Part shown: one piece after another, positions 54,239-62,056 of the stretch
How positions within the stretch are numbered: position 1 is the first letter of the stretch
Layout of the letters: every line of letters starts with the position of its first letter
DNA from: Peribacillus deserti
GTDB taxonomy: Bacteria; Bacillota; Bacilli; Bacillales; DSM-1321
Length of the DNA: 64,000 nt
NCBI RefSeq assembly: GCF_002863585.1
Contig: NZ_PGUY01000051.1
Location: 17,765 to 81,764 of the forward strand
Direction of reading: 5' to 3'
Program-made: the position numbers and the translations under genes
The notes under the pieces: generated by a model
Seen by the model: the letters and a program-made list of their open reading frames with translations, nothing else
Told to the model about the DNA's origin: nothing
The model's database searches: none

Positions 54239-54937
54239 CTAATTAGATGTATGCAGTCCGCATTCCGTTTTTTCACTATTCATCCAGCGGCCGCCGCGTG
54301 AATTTGAGCCGTCTGTCACTGGAACAGTACACATACGGCAGCCGATGCTCGGATAATTCTGATCGTGGAGTTCATTGTACGGGAGTTGATTAAGCTTGAT
54401 ATATGTCCAAACATCATCCCAAGTCCAATGAATCAAGGGACATATTTTAATAAGCTTAAACTTTTCATCTTTGTTGATATACTCTACATGTTTACGTGTA
54501 AGAGATTGTTCTCTCCGGAGGCCAGAAATCCAGGCTTTCATTCCAGAAAGCTGTTCAGCAAGGGGCTCTATTTTTCTCATATGACAGCATTGGTTCGAAT
54601 TATGCTTCCATAATTCTTTTCCATGCCGTTCTTCCTGTTGTTCCAGAGAAAGTTTAGGTTTAACGAGGTCAATGGTTAATAGAGGATACTTGGCTTTCAT
54701 CTTATCAATCAGGTCATACGTTTCTTGAAAATGAAGCTCAGTATCGAGGAATATCACTCTTGCATTCTTGTTAACTTTTGAAATGAGATCGATTAACACA
54801 ATGCCTTCTGCTCCAAAGCTGCAGGCATAAACAATTTCATCTCCATACTGGTTATATGCCCATTTAAGAACATCGAAATAATCCTTTCCCTCCAGTTCCC
54901 GGGAAGCCCCATCAGCCCATGTCTCATACGTTATCAT
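54239..54937 (-). CDS. cysH: APS/PAPS reductase with iron-sulfur cluster
   Basis: This 232-residue enzyme of assimilatory sulfate reduction has the cysteine pairs CCHMRK and CRMC, which bind a 4Fe-4S cluster, typical of the bacterial APS-using type; the B. subtilis enzyme accepts both APS and PAPS. The catalytic Cys lies in the C-terminal ECGLH. The N-terminal SFGAEGIVLIDLI is the nucleotide loop. It is followed by cysC. No SAM riboswitch (S-box) was recognised upstream. Confidence 0.94.
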   Translation of the reverse strand: MITYETWADGASRELEGKDYFDVLKWAYNQYGDEIVYACSFGAEGIVLIDLISKVNKNARVIFLDTELHFQETYDLIDKMKAKYPLLTIDLVKPKLSLEQQEERHGKELWKHNSNQCCHMRKIEPLAEQLSGMKAWISGLRREQSLTRKHVEYINKDEKFKLIKICPLIHWTWDDVWTYIKLNQLPYNELHDQNYPSIGCRMCTVPVTDGSNSRGGRWMNSEKTECGLHTSN

Positions 54938-55213
54938 TCTATCTGCACACTTCCCTTCCCCATCCTGAATGCTTTCACAGGATTATCTATATCTCATTTA
55001 GATACACAAATGGTTTAGCACCTATAGGCAAATTATTCAACAAACGAAAAAACGCTTGTTATATATGCCTATTAGCAGGAGAATCGCTGAAAAAAATCAG
55101 AACAGAAGCGGAGCTGAAGGCTTTATGGGCAGGGATACTAGATGCCTATTTTACGGGTCGACAGATAATATTTAAAAAAAATACTAGAATGAGTAATAGG
55201 CTGTATATAAAAT
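54938..55213. other. Upstream region of cysH, no gene recognised
   Basis: It contains the cysH promoter side. A plus-strand frame gives a protein-like stretch near 55070-55165 (GESLKKIRTEAELKALWAG), but with no ribosome binding site, and the frame runs into the S8 remnant antisense. It may be a gene fragment. Confidence 0.35.
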
Positions 55214-55249
55214 TAAAAAGAGCTTCACTCTGGGATAGGAGTGAAGCTC
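55214..55249 (-). terminator. Terminator after the S8 remnant
   Basis: GAGCTTCACTC and GAGTGAAGCTC form an 11-bp stem, followed on the minus strand by TTTTTAATTTT. Confidence 0.92.
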
Positions 55250-55256
55250 AAACAAT

Positions 55257-55868
55257 TTATTTATCCGCCTCTAAGAAATTAAAGATATTCGCTTCCCCGG
55301 CTCCATATAGTGGATCCGTCCCTGGTTTACCCAAGTCCTTAGCGCTTTTTCTGATTGCATCGGCAACTTGTGCAGGAGAGTATTCAGGATGGGCTGCTTT
55401 AATGACTCCGGCCACGCCAGCTACTTTTGGCGCTGCCATGAATGTTCCGTGTAAATAAGAGTATCCGTGCCAGTTGCCGTCTGAGAATTGTGTGGTAGCA
55501 TTTCCACCGCCTACAGGATAACTAGGATAGGTAGATAGTGTGCGATAAGTGAAATCACGTTTATCCAGATAATTTCCCGCTGGGTCTTGACGGTATAAGC
55601 TGTCATAGAGTGGACCGTTATCTCCGCCAGGTCCCGCGACATCAATCGCATTCCCATAGTTTGAATAAAAGGCGATTTTGTCAGTAGACCATTCGTTGGA
55701 AGATGAAACTGTAATGACACCAGGAACTTGAGCTGGCGCAACATTTGAGATGCTCCCCTTTATTTCATTCCGATAACCACTCATTAAAGCCAATAAAAAC
55801 AATGGCTTTAAAACCAGCAATTGTTTGCTTATTAATGGTTTATATCTACTTTTGTATAAACACTTCAT
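55257..55868 (-). pseudogene. C-terminal remnant of a subtilisin-like S8 protease with Ser replaced by Phe
   Basis: About 180 residues match the C-terminal half of an S8 peptidase (VPGVITVSSSNEW, YSNYGNAIDVAGPGG, then HGTFMAAPKVAGVAG). The catalytic serine of GTSMA is Phe here (TTC, one base from TCC). The catalytic Asp and His regions are absent, and the first 30 codons look like unrelated sequence. It overlaps the end of the beta-propeller gene by 23 bp. It is a dead fragment, but its terminator is intact. Confidence 0.85.
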
Positions 55869-56697
55869 TCAATTTATTTAATGAAATCAATATCTTCCCA
55901 TACTTATTTACCGCAATTCCTTCTGGTTCCCTGGTAGTATTTAATGAAACTTTTTTAATACTAGTCCCATCCATATTACATGTCATATACTCCCCATTGG
56001 AAAGCAGATAATACTTACCATTCCCTATAGCAAACCCTTGGATTTCTTTTTTAGGAGTTTTCCCGATCTGGCCTTTGATATGAATCTTTTCACGCCAATC
56101 CCTGGTTGCGTCCCTTCCGCTTCCCAAATGAATTTTGTTGATATCATACCCATCGCCCACTTTTGAAATCCCGATCGCTGTAGTGCTGTTCAGCATTCCC
56201 ATCACATTAGGATGGATGATGGAAGGAACAGTCCAGGTCCTCACTACCGTCAGGGTATTCGGATTAATTTTTTGCAGGGTATAACTGGCTTGCCCTTTAA
56301 CATCAGCCAATTGATACAGATACCCATCTTTATAGGAAATGGCCTGTCCGTGGCCGAGTGTCAGCAGTTTACTAGTTTTTAGTAAAACTCCCTTACTGTT
56401 ATATTTATAGATATAGCCGTACCGGGTTTTATCCCCAGTGGCATACGTTAAATACATATTGCTGCTGGGATCTACAGTTATTCCCTGCAATCCCTTAGCC
56501 GCATCGGCACTTACATTTGCTGGATCTCTATAAGGATAAAACAAGGTCTTAACCTGAACTTTATTACTAAAGGTAATGGTATGAGCTAGATTTTGAGCTG
56601 CAGCGGATACAGTTGGGGCCGTACCTTTTTCTCCCGCTGCCAGTCCTGTTATACCAATCAACGCACATAGAATTCCTTTATAAAATATCTTCTTCAC
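55846..56697 (-). CDS. Secreted beta-propeller-like protein
   Basis: This 283-residue protein has a signal peptide (cleavage near VSAAA). Repeated blade-like strands follow (GLQGITVDPSSNMYLTYATG, GYIYKYNSKGVLL, GHGQAISYKDGYLYQL, IQGFAIGNGKYYLLSNG, EPEGIAVNKYGKILISL). The GHGQ and QGFAIGNGKYY patterns recall the helveticin J type of secreted propeller proteins (tentative). No catalytic motif is recognised. It may bind sugar or the cell wall. It stands upstream of the S8 remnant. Confidence 0.72.
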   Translation of the reverse strand: MKKIFYKGILCALIGITGLAAGEKGTAPTVSAAAQNLAHTITFSNKVQVKTLFYPYRDPANVSADAAKGLQGITVDPSSNMYLTYATGDKTRYGYIYKYNSKGVLLKTSKLLTLGHGQAISYKDGYLYQLADVKGQASYTLQKINPNTLTVVRTWTVPSIIHPNVMGMLNSTTAIGISKVGDGYDINKIHLGSGRDATRDWREKIHIKGQIGKTPKKEIQGFAIGNGKYYLLSNGEYMTCNMDGTSIKKVSLNTTREPEGIAVNKYGKILISLNKLNEVFIQK

Positions 56698-57109
56698 TGA
56701 GTACCTCCTGATGTGTTTAACATAAAATCTCTTCTAGATTAATCCATTTTTACATCCAAGTCTATCCATAGTTTTACTTTTATTGTAAAAACAAAAGAAC
56801 AGCACTCAATTGTGCCGCCGCTTGCGGGGATATTCATTCTATCTTTCTAAAAAACGAGAGCCGCTGCAAGATTCACGGATCATAACAATCAAACTAGTCA
56901 GCTAAGAATCGGTCGTTTTAGTAATAGAGGATTTTATTAGCATAAGGAAAATTGTGGGCCATTTTTAATTGAAAATACCATTAATTTTAGGACAAAATGA
57001 TACATTTATTTAACTTTTTTATAATTTTAGCTCTCAGGTCTTAAAATCTGTTCGTTTCATAAGATATTTTCACAATATACATAGGTACCAGAAAGATGCA
57101 GGTGCTTTT
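56698..57109. other. Upstream region of the propeller gene
   Basis: AT-rich and gene-free. It contains the promoter of the secreted protein gene, but no clear operator was recognised. Confidence 0.5.
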
Positions 57110-57282
57110 ATGATTACCTTTATGAATTATATGCTTATGTTCAGAAGGTTTACGCTTTTGTTTTTAAGTTTTATGCTTATGTTTCCAACGCTTATGCTTA
57201 TCTCTCTTGATTCAATGCTCAAAAATGGTGTCTTATGCTTATCAACCTGCCTTTATGCTTTTCTTCTTATGTATATGCTGAT
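57110..57282. repeat. Phased array, ATGCTTAT motif, 20-21 bp period
   Basis: ATGCTTAT or a variant starts at 57110, 57131, 57152, 57173, 57194, 57215, 57235, 57255 and 57275. Spacings are five of 21 then three of 20. It is the reverse complement of the ATAAGCAT motif of the 18.4-18.8 and 27.7-27.85 kb arrays. The open frame across it (FMLMF-type repeats) is an artefact of the repeat. Confidence 0.88.
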
Positions 57283-57469
57283 TGCCGAGCTGCATCCTCT
57301 GTTAAATACCAGTGCTTTTCTTTAATGCATAGCCTTAGAAAAGGCGGCCAAAACTTTGTCGACAGCCCTGACATCACACTATGGTCCCGCTTCATCGTCA
57401 GCATGCCGCTGTGGGGCCTTGCATAAGCCGCTGTCACACCACAAAAGTTAATAAGGTGAGGTAACCTGC

Positions 57470-57727
57470 ATGACCTCCTACTCTGCCAGGGATTTCTTCA
57501 GAATGATTCTGCATTTAATCTCAGCCAACTTTAACGATAGATTAGATGGATACGTCGCAAAACTGTTAAACGATTGGAATGAAACACAACCAGACTCAAG
57601 CCCGGAACATAAGCTTGCTGTCTATAATCCGATTGGCCATTTTATTAAAGAATTGTATGATGCTTCCGATAGCCAGCACAATCACAACCGTTCCTATTCC
57701 CATGGTACCGCCAAGCAAGAATCCTAA
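57470..57727 (+). CDS. Doubtful small ORF overlapping the YczE gene
   Basis: An 85-codon frame (begins MTSYSARDFF) has a fair AAGGTGAGG upstream. Its last 130 bp lie antisense to the 3' end of the membrane protein gene, and the tail (QHNHNRSYSHG) looks like shadow translation. It could be a truncated gene. No family recognised. Confidence 0.25.
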   Translation: MTSYSARDFFRMILHLISANFNDRLDGYVAKLLNDWNETQPDSSPEHKLAVYNPIGHFIKELYDASDSQHNHNRSYSHGTAKQES

Positions 57728-58213
57728 AATAACTGCTGTTCCTTCCAGAATCAGACGTGATACCCTCAGACTGAGTTTATATCTCTGGCTGATCGCCACC
57801 ATGGTGCCATCGTATGGCATTCTTGGCAGATTGGTTGATAAATAGATTCCCACTCCAAAGCCGATAAGGGTGACCCCAATCAAAAACACGCACCACTTAA
57901 TCACAAGAGGCGATGCAGTAAAATCTGTGCCTTTAACCACAATAAACATCCAAAAATCAACCGTAACTCCCCACAGCAGCACGGTTATAAAGGATTCTAT
58001 TTCAGGCCGTTTTTTAAGGATAATGGCATTAAATATCAAAAATCCTGCCTGCCATATCATCACCCATGATCCCATTGTCAGCCCAAATTTTACCGTCAGG
58101 GTGACAAATAATATATCCCATGGTCCTGCTCCAACTGTTGAATTGATAATCAACGCTACCCCCAGGCAGGCAATTAATATGCCGGACGCATATATCGGAA
58201 TTTTTTTTACCAA
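57596..58213 (-). CDS. YczE/YyaS-family integral membrane protein
   Basis: This 205-residue protein has five to six hydrophobic segments and the family motif VGAGPWD near residue 30. A second conserved part is LSTNLPRMPYDG. B. subtilis YczE influences surfactin-type peptide synthesis, but the biochemical role is unknown. The start is TTG at 58213, with AGGAGGA at good spacing. Single gene. Confidence 0.82.
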   Translation of the reverse strand: MVKKIPIYASGILIACLGVALIINSTVGAGPWDILFVTLTVKFGLTMGSWVMIWQAGFLIFNAIILKKRPEIESFITVLLWGVTVDFWMFIVVKGTDFTASPLVIKWCVFLIGVTLIGFGVGIYLSTNLPRMPYDGTMVAISQRYKLSLRVSRLILEGTAVILGFLLGGTMGIGTVVIVLAIGSIIQFFNKMANRIIDSKLMFRA

Positions 58214-58262
58214 CCTTATCCTCCTCCATCATGAAACTTTCTTCTTTCTCTTCGCCTTTTTT

Positions 58263-58497
58263 ACAAGGCTGTTTTCGTAAACTTTGTTGTTATTGTACAA
58301 GGGGGTTGATTTCCACTACAGGATGTTCGCTTTCCGCGGGGCGGGCGCTGAGCCTCCTCGGCTTCGCCTTTGGGGTCTCACCTCCTCCCGCTACTCCCGC
58401 AGGAGTCTCGCACCTTACATTCCAATCAACCTGTTTAACAATAGAATAGATTCACAAACTTAGTAAAAAACAACAATCTTTTAGAAAAGAGCCTTTT
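58263..58497 (+). repeat. MITE-like interspersed element, copy 3
   Basis: Same orientation as the copy at 21101-21335 and very similar to it (AAGGCTGTTTTCGTAAAC end, CTTTCCGCGGGGCGGGCG core, AACAATCTTTTAGAAAAG end). TTAC flanks both ends and may be a target duplication. The rest of 58214-58585 holds no gene. Confidence 0.88.
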
Positions 58498-58585
58498 ACA
58501 AAACTCTGCAGTACTCTAGTTTCACATCCTATTTAAACAATATGATGCCTGCTTTATTTCATGCTCACCAAGAAGCCTCTCCTAA

Positions 58586-58629
58586 ACAAAAAGTGGTTCT
58601 GGTGCTTAAAGCATTCCAGAACCACTTGA
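58586..58629 (-). terminator. Terminator after the GH4 gene
   Basis: AAGTGGTTCTGG and CCAGAACCACTT form a 12-bp stem followed on the minus strand by TTTG. Confidence 0.88.
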
Positions 58630-58636
58630 TTAACAC

Positions 58637-59965
58637 TTACGCTTCAACCACTTTAAAAAACTGAGGGAGATGCTCTTTATGAGCTTCTAGCATTTCATCT
58701 ACGATTTGCTTGGCTAATTTATCAGATGCTACAAGAGGATTTATGGTAAGAGCCAATACCGCTTTGTCATAATCGCCTGTAACAGCTGCTTCTGCCGCAA
58801 CACGTTCAAAAGACTTAATCTGCTGGACCAATCCACGGACAGCTACAGGAAGGTCGCCTACAGAAATTGGCTTAGGGCCCTCTTTAGTGATTACACAGCT
58901 TACTTCAACTGCAGAATCATCCGGGAGACTTGCAATCGCCCCATTATTCCTAGTATTTACCGGCTGGATATCACGTTTATCATTATAGATGGACGTAATC
59001 AGACGCACAGCTGCATCCGAATAATAGGCTCCTCCTCTTTTTTCCAATTGAGGCGGCTTAATGTCTAGATTAGGATCTTTGTAGAGTTCGAATAAGTCTT
59101 TTTCCAGCTTCTGCACTACCTCAGCACGAGTTTCGCCATTTTCGAAATTCTTAAGGTCCTTTTCAAGCATTTCACGTGTTTTATAATAATACATATGGTA
59201 AGGGCAGGTCAGTACGTCCAATGCTTTTATGAAGGAAGGCTCCCAGCCTTGACCTTGAATGTTTTTGACGAAGCTGCTGTTATTAGGATCCGTCAGTAGA
59301 TTAATTACCTCATCTTTGACACTCACACCGTCGACATACACATCAAGTCCATACACCATATGGTTTAAACCAGCAAAATCAATGCGTACTCTGGAATGCT
59401 CAACATCCAGGAGCTTTGCTATTCCCATTTCCATTCCAATCGGGACATTACACAAACCTACTACTTTATTGATATTGGAATAACGAAGAACAGCTTCTGT
59501 TACCATTCCTGCAGGGTTTGTAAAGTTAATCAGCCAGGCATTGGGACAAAGCTCTTCCATATCATGGCATATATCCAGAATAACCGGAATCGTACGAAGT
59601 CCTTTGAAAAGTCCTCCTGGTCCATTTGTTTCCTGGCCGAGAACACCATACTTCATTGGAATTCGTTCATCCTTGGCACGGGCATCCAAAAGGCCTACTC
59701 TGAATTGAGTCGTCACGAAATCTGCATCCTTTAATGCAGCTTTACGGTCGAGTGTTAAATGAACCTCGATAGGAAGACCCGATTTCTCAATCATCCGTTT
59801 GGCCAGCTGTCCGACGATCTCAAGCTTTTCCCTCCCGGCTTCTACATCCACAAGCCATAATTCCCTTACCGGAAGCTCAGAGTATCTTTTAATAAAGCCT
59901 TCGACTAATTCCGGCGTATAGCTGGATCCCCCGCCAATTGTTGCTATTTTAATTCCTTTAGTCAT
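58637..59965 (-). CDS. licH: GH4 6-phospho-beta-glucosidase (LicH/ChbF type)
   Basis: This 442-residue NAD+ and metal-dependent family GH4 enzyme has the N-terminal NAD motif IGGGSSYTPEL. The conserved YGVLGQETNGPGG and the metal-binding Cys in LCNVPIGME are present. It hydrolyses 6-phospho-beta-glucosides made by the PTS; ChbF of E. coli belongs to the same family and cuts deacetylated chitobiose-6-phosphate. Its start overlaps the EIIA stop by four bases. Last gene of the operon. Confidence 0.93.
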   Translation of the reverse strand: MTKGIKIATIGGGSSYTPELVEGFIKRYSELPVRELWLVDVEAGREKLEIVGQLAKRMIEKSGLPIEVHLTLDRKAALKDADFVTTQFRVGLLDARAKDERIPMKYGVLGQETNGPGGLFKGLRTIPVILDICHDMEELCPNAWLINFTNPAGMVTEAVLRYSNINKVVGLCNVPIGMEMGIAKLLDVEHSRVRIDFAGLNHMVYGLDVYVDGVSVKDEVINLLTDPNNSSFVKNIQGQGWEPSFIKALDVLTCPYHMYYYKTREMLEKDLKNFENGETRAEVVQKLEKDLFELYKDPNLDIKPPQLEKRGGAYYSDAAVRLITSIYNDKRDIQPVNTRNNGAIASLPDDSAVEVSCVITKEGPKPISVGDLPVAVRGLVQQIKSFERVAAEAAVTGDYDKAVLALTINPLVASDKLAKQIVDEMLEAHKEHLPQFFKVVEA

Positions 59966-60291
59966 GAACTCACACCTCTCAAGGATTTCATATTTTCATA
60001 CACTTCCACCAATTCAGCTGCCAAATCTTTTAATGTCATGGCATTCATTAAATGATCCTGTGCGTGGACCATCAATAGAGACATTTCCGTTTTTTCGCCT
60101 CTGATTTCATCCTGTATGAGTGCTGTCTGAAATTTGTGCGCTTCATTTAGAGCGCCTGATGCCTCTTGTAATTTACTTTTTGCTTCTTCAAAACTGCCCT
60201 GTTTTGCGGCATGAATGGCTTCCATGGCTAAGCTTCTTCCATTGCCTCCGTGAAGGATAATCTGAAAAATGACAGATTCCATGTCTTTCAT
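59962..60291 (-). CDS. PTS lactose/cellobiose-type EIIA, second copy
   Basis: This 109-residue EIIA has phospho-His in [10 protein letters not shown]. It is closely similar along its whole length to the EIIA at 60972-61277 (shared [12 protein letters not shown] and [14 protein letters not shown]), so the pair arose by duplication. GGGGAGG precedes the ATG. Overlaps the GH4 gene by four bases. Confidence 0.92.
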   Translation of the reverse strand: MKDMESVIFQIILHGGNGRSLAMEAIHAAKQGSFEEAKSKLQEASGALNEAHKFQTALIQDEIRGEKTEMSLLMVHAQDHLMNAMTLKDLAAELVEVYENMKSLRGVSS

Positions 60292-60357
60292 ATAATAAGC
60301 CTCCCCAGTTTCTTAGATATCATTTTTGATGGTCTATGTAGGTGTAAAGTAAGAACT

Positions 60358-60669
60358 TTACACTCGGGTAGCGGCCAGATTTAAAGCTGCTTTTAAAACT
60401 TCAGCCCCATTGCAGGTTCCGTAATGAACCATATTAATCGAATCTACAGGGATGTTGCGGGCTTCTCCCAGCTTCTTCATCTGAGGCAGCAAATACCGAA
60501 CCTGAGGCCCGAGTAACAGTACATCCGCTGAATCAATATGATCATTAATCGCACTGGCACCCTCCGCCCAGATCTTGCATTCAATTCCCTGTTCAGCAGC
60601 CGCAGCTTCCATCTTCGTAACTAATAAACTAGTAGACATTCCCGCAGCACAGCATAAAAGTATATTCAT
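60358..60669 (-). CDS. PTS lactose/cellobiose-type EIIB, second copy
   Basis: This 103-residue EIIB has phosphocysteine in [11 protein letters not shown] (Cys6 or Cys7). It is closely similar to the EIIB at 63413-63718 (shared [10 protein letters not shown] and [13 protein letters not shown]). Start ATG at 60669 after AGGAGG. There is no separate EIIC beside it, so it probably works with the EIIC at 62057. Confidence 0.92.
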   Translation of the reverse strand: MNILLCCAAGMSTSLLVTKMEAAAAEQGIECKIWAEGASAINDHIDSADVLLLGPQVRYLLPQMKKLGEARNIPVDSINMVHYGTCNGAEVLKAALNLAATRV

Positions 60670-60744
60670 CAACTTTTCCTCCTAAATTATTGTTCGTTTT
60701 TTTTCAAGAATTTTATCCAGGATGGCTATACGTTCATTCTATTA

Positions 60745-60758
60745 TAAGAGCGCTTTCA
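60745..60758 (-). promoter_or_regulatory. cre-like site before the second PTS gene pair
   Basis: On the minus strand TGAAAGCGCTCTTA matches the CcpA site core TGAAAGCG with two changes in the other half. It suggests a second promoter for the EIIB-EIIA-GH4 part of the cluster. Confidence 0.5.
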
Positions 60759-60868
60759 TAACCATTCATCCCTTTTCCTAATATTAAGGAAAATCGTAAT
60801 ACAAGATAGACCGAAATCCGGAAAGAAGAGGGGGGAATGAAAGCCGTATTGCGCTATAAAAGAAGCAG

Positions 60869-60947
60869 ACATCCTGCAAGGGTACGCCGCTTAGGCCGCG
60901 GGTAAATGTATCCCGTGAACCGTTGGCTTTTGACCCTTTGGATGTCA
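60869..60947 (-). terminator. Complex 79-nt hairpin after the first chb segment
   Basis: On the minus strand GACATCC pairs with GGATGTC and inside it AAGGGT pairs with ACCCTT. The enclosed 50 nt contain a further CGGG/CCCG hairpin. TGCTTCTTTTATAG follows, so it can terminate transcription 25 bp after the EIIA stop. It is larger than an ordinary terminator and might be a structured 3' RNA or a repeat element. Confidence 0.6.
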
Positions 60948-60971
60948 GTTTCCAGCTTAATAGTATTCTAT

Positions 60972-61277
60972 TTATAAATGTTCATATAAATCTACTACTT
61001 CACCAGCAAGATCCTTGACTGTCAGGGCATTCATCAAATGATCCTGGGCATGGACCATTAATAGCGACATCTCATATTTTTGGCCGCGTACTTCATTTTG
61101 GATGAGTGTAGTTTGAAAGCGGTGTGCTTCATTTAAAGCTTCACCCGCTTCTTTTAGTTTTTCTCTTGCTTCAGTAAATTTCCCTTGTTTAGCAGCAGCA
61201 ATGGCCTCCATGGCCGAACTTCTCCCATTTCCTCCATGAAGGATGATCTGAAAGATGATTCCCTCTTGTTCTTCCAT
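60972..61277 (-). CDS. chbA: PTS chitobiose/cellobiose-type EIIA
   Basis: This 101-residue EIIA begins [16 protein letters not shown] and has phospho-His in [10 protein letters not shown]. It is encoded 14 bp after the ChbG gene. It supplies phosphate to EIIB for uptake of beta-linked disaccharides. Confidence 0.92.
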   Translation of the reverse strand: MEEQEGIIFQIILHGGNGRSSAMEAIAAAKQGKFTEAREKLKEAGEALNEAHRFQTTLIQNEVRGQKYEMSLLMVHAQDHLMNALTVKDLAGEVVDLYEHL

Positions 61278-61290
61278 CCTTTACTCTCCT

Positions 61291-62046
61291 TTATACGTAA
61301 GATTGACCGGCTATTTGCTTATAGGTTGCCAGTTCAATTCCTTGTTCTGAGATGAAATCACGAACCTCTTGAGCAGTCAGGATAGATAGTTCCCTCACTC
61401 TTGGGAGTGCATATGAGCTTCCAGAAAGAATCGCTTCATCAAGATACGCAGGGTGTGTCATAATTTCAGCCGTTTCATAATCCTTGCATTTATTGATCAC
61501 ATCTATAATCGTTTGGTTTGACAGGCTCTCACCGTAAAATTCAGGATTAAAGTAGTCTACGGATTTCAAAGAATCTTCGGCTTTTAATAATTCTTCTGAA
61601 GCCGGCCTAATAGGGATATCATATTTAATTGCCAGATCTTTAACAATTGGGAATACCCGTTCATGCCCATGGACATGGTGGTGGCTGTCAATGTGCGTTG
61701 GAACAAGGCCGAACGACAGAAATCTTTCAATCTGGCTGGTTAATTCCTTTTCTATATCTTTGATGTCACCACCGCTCAAAACGACATCAGTTTTGTGAAA
61801 TTTCCCTGTATCGTCCACAAGAGAGTGCACGCTGCTGTTAACCGGGTACCCGCAGTCCAGCACAAGGTGAATACCAACACCCAGTCCTGGATTTTGAGCC
61901 GCAAGAGCTGCGGCGTGGGCAGCTCCCGGCATATTGGCCATCAAAGTAGCTGATGTTACAATTCCTTTTTGAAAAGCTTCGATGATTCCAAGATTGACAC
62001 CATTGGAGTATCCAAAATCATCGGCGTTAATAATCAATTTCACCAT
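61291..62046 (-). CDS. chbG: ChbG/YdjC carbohydrate deacetylase
   Basis: This 251-residue TIM-barrel-like deacetylase has the metal ligands in NADDFGYS and in HIDSHHHVHGH. E. coli ChbG removes one acetyl group from N,N'-diacetylchitobiose-6-phosphate, which is required before ChbF can cut it. Its presence in this operon, with a GH4 enzyme as last gene, points to chitobiose rather than simple cellobiose as substrate (inference). Follows EIIC by 10 bp. Confidence 0.93.
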   Translation of the reverse strand: MVKLIINADDFGYSNGVNLGIIEAFQKGIVTSATLMANMPGAAHAAALAAQNPGLGVGIHLVLDCGYPVNSSVHSLVDDTGKFHKTDVVLSGGDIKDIEKELTSQIERFLSFGLVPTHIDSHHHVHGHERVFPIVKDLAIKYDIPIRPASEELLKAEDSLKSVDYFNPEFYGESLSNQTIIDVINKCKDYETAEIMTHPAYLDEAILSGSSYALPRVRELSILTAQEVRDFISEQGIELATYKQIAGQSYV

Positions 62047-62056
62047 TTAACCTCTC

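Noticed and set aside
54938..55213. SAM riboswitch (S-box) upstream of cysH
   Set aside because: No S-box core helices or terminator/antiterminator arrangement could be recognised.
54919..55458. Plus-strand 179-codon frame opposite the S8 remnant
   Set aside because: Its second half is antisense to conserved S8 sequence, and no ribosome binding site is present; one short protein-like stretch is mentioned under the gap entry.
57110..57325. Plus-strand open frame with FMLMF-like repeats
   Set aside because: It is the translation of the phased ATGCTTAT array; no start signal.
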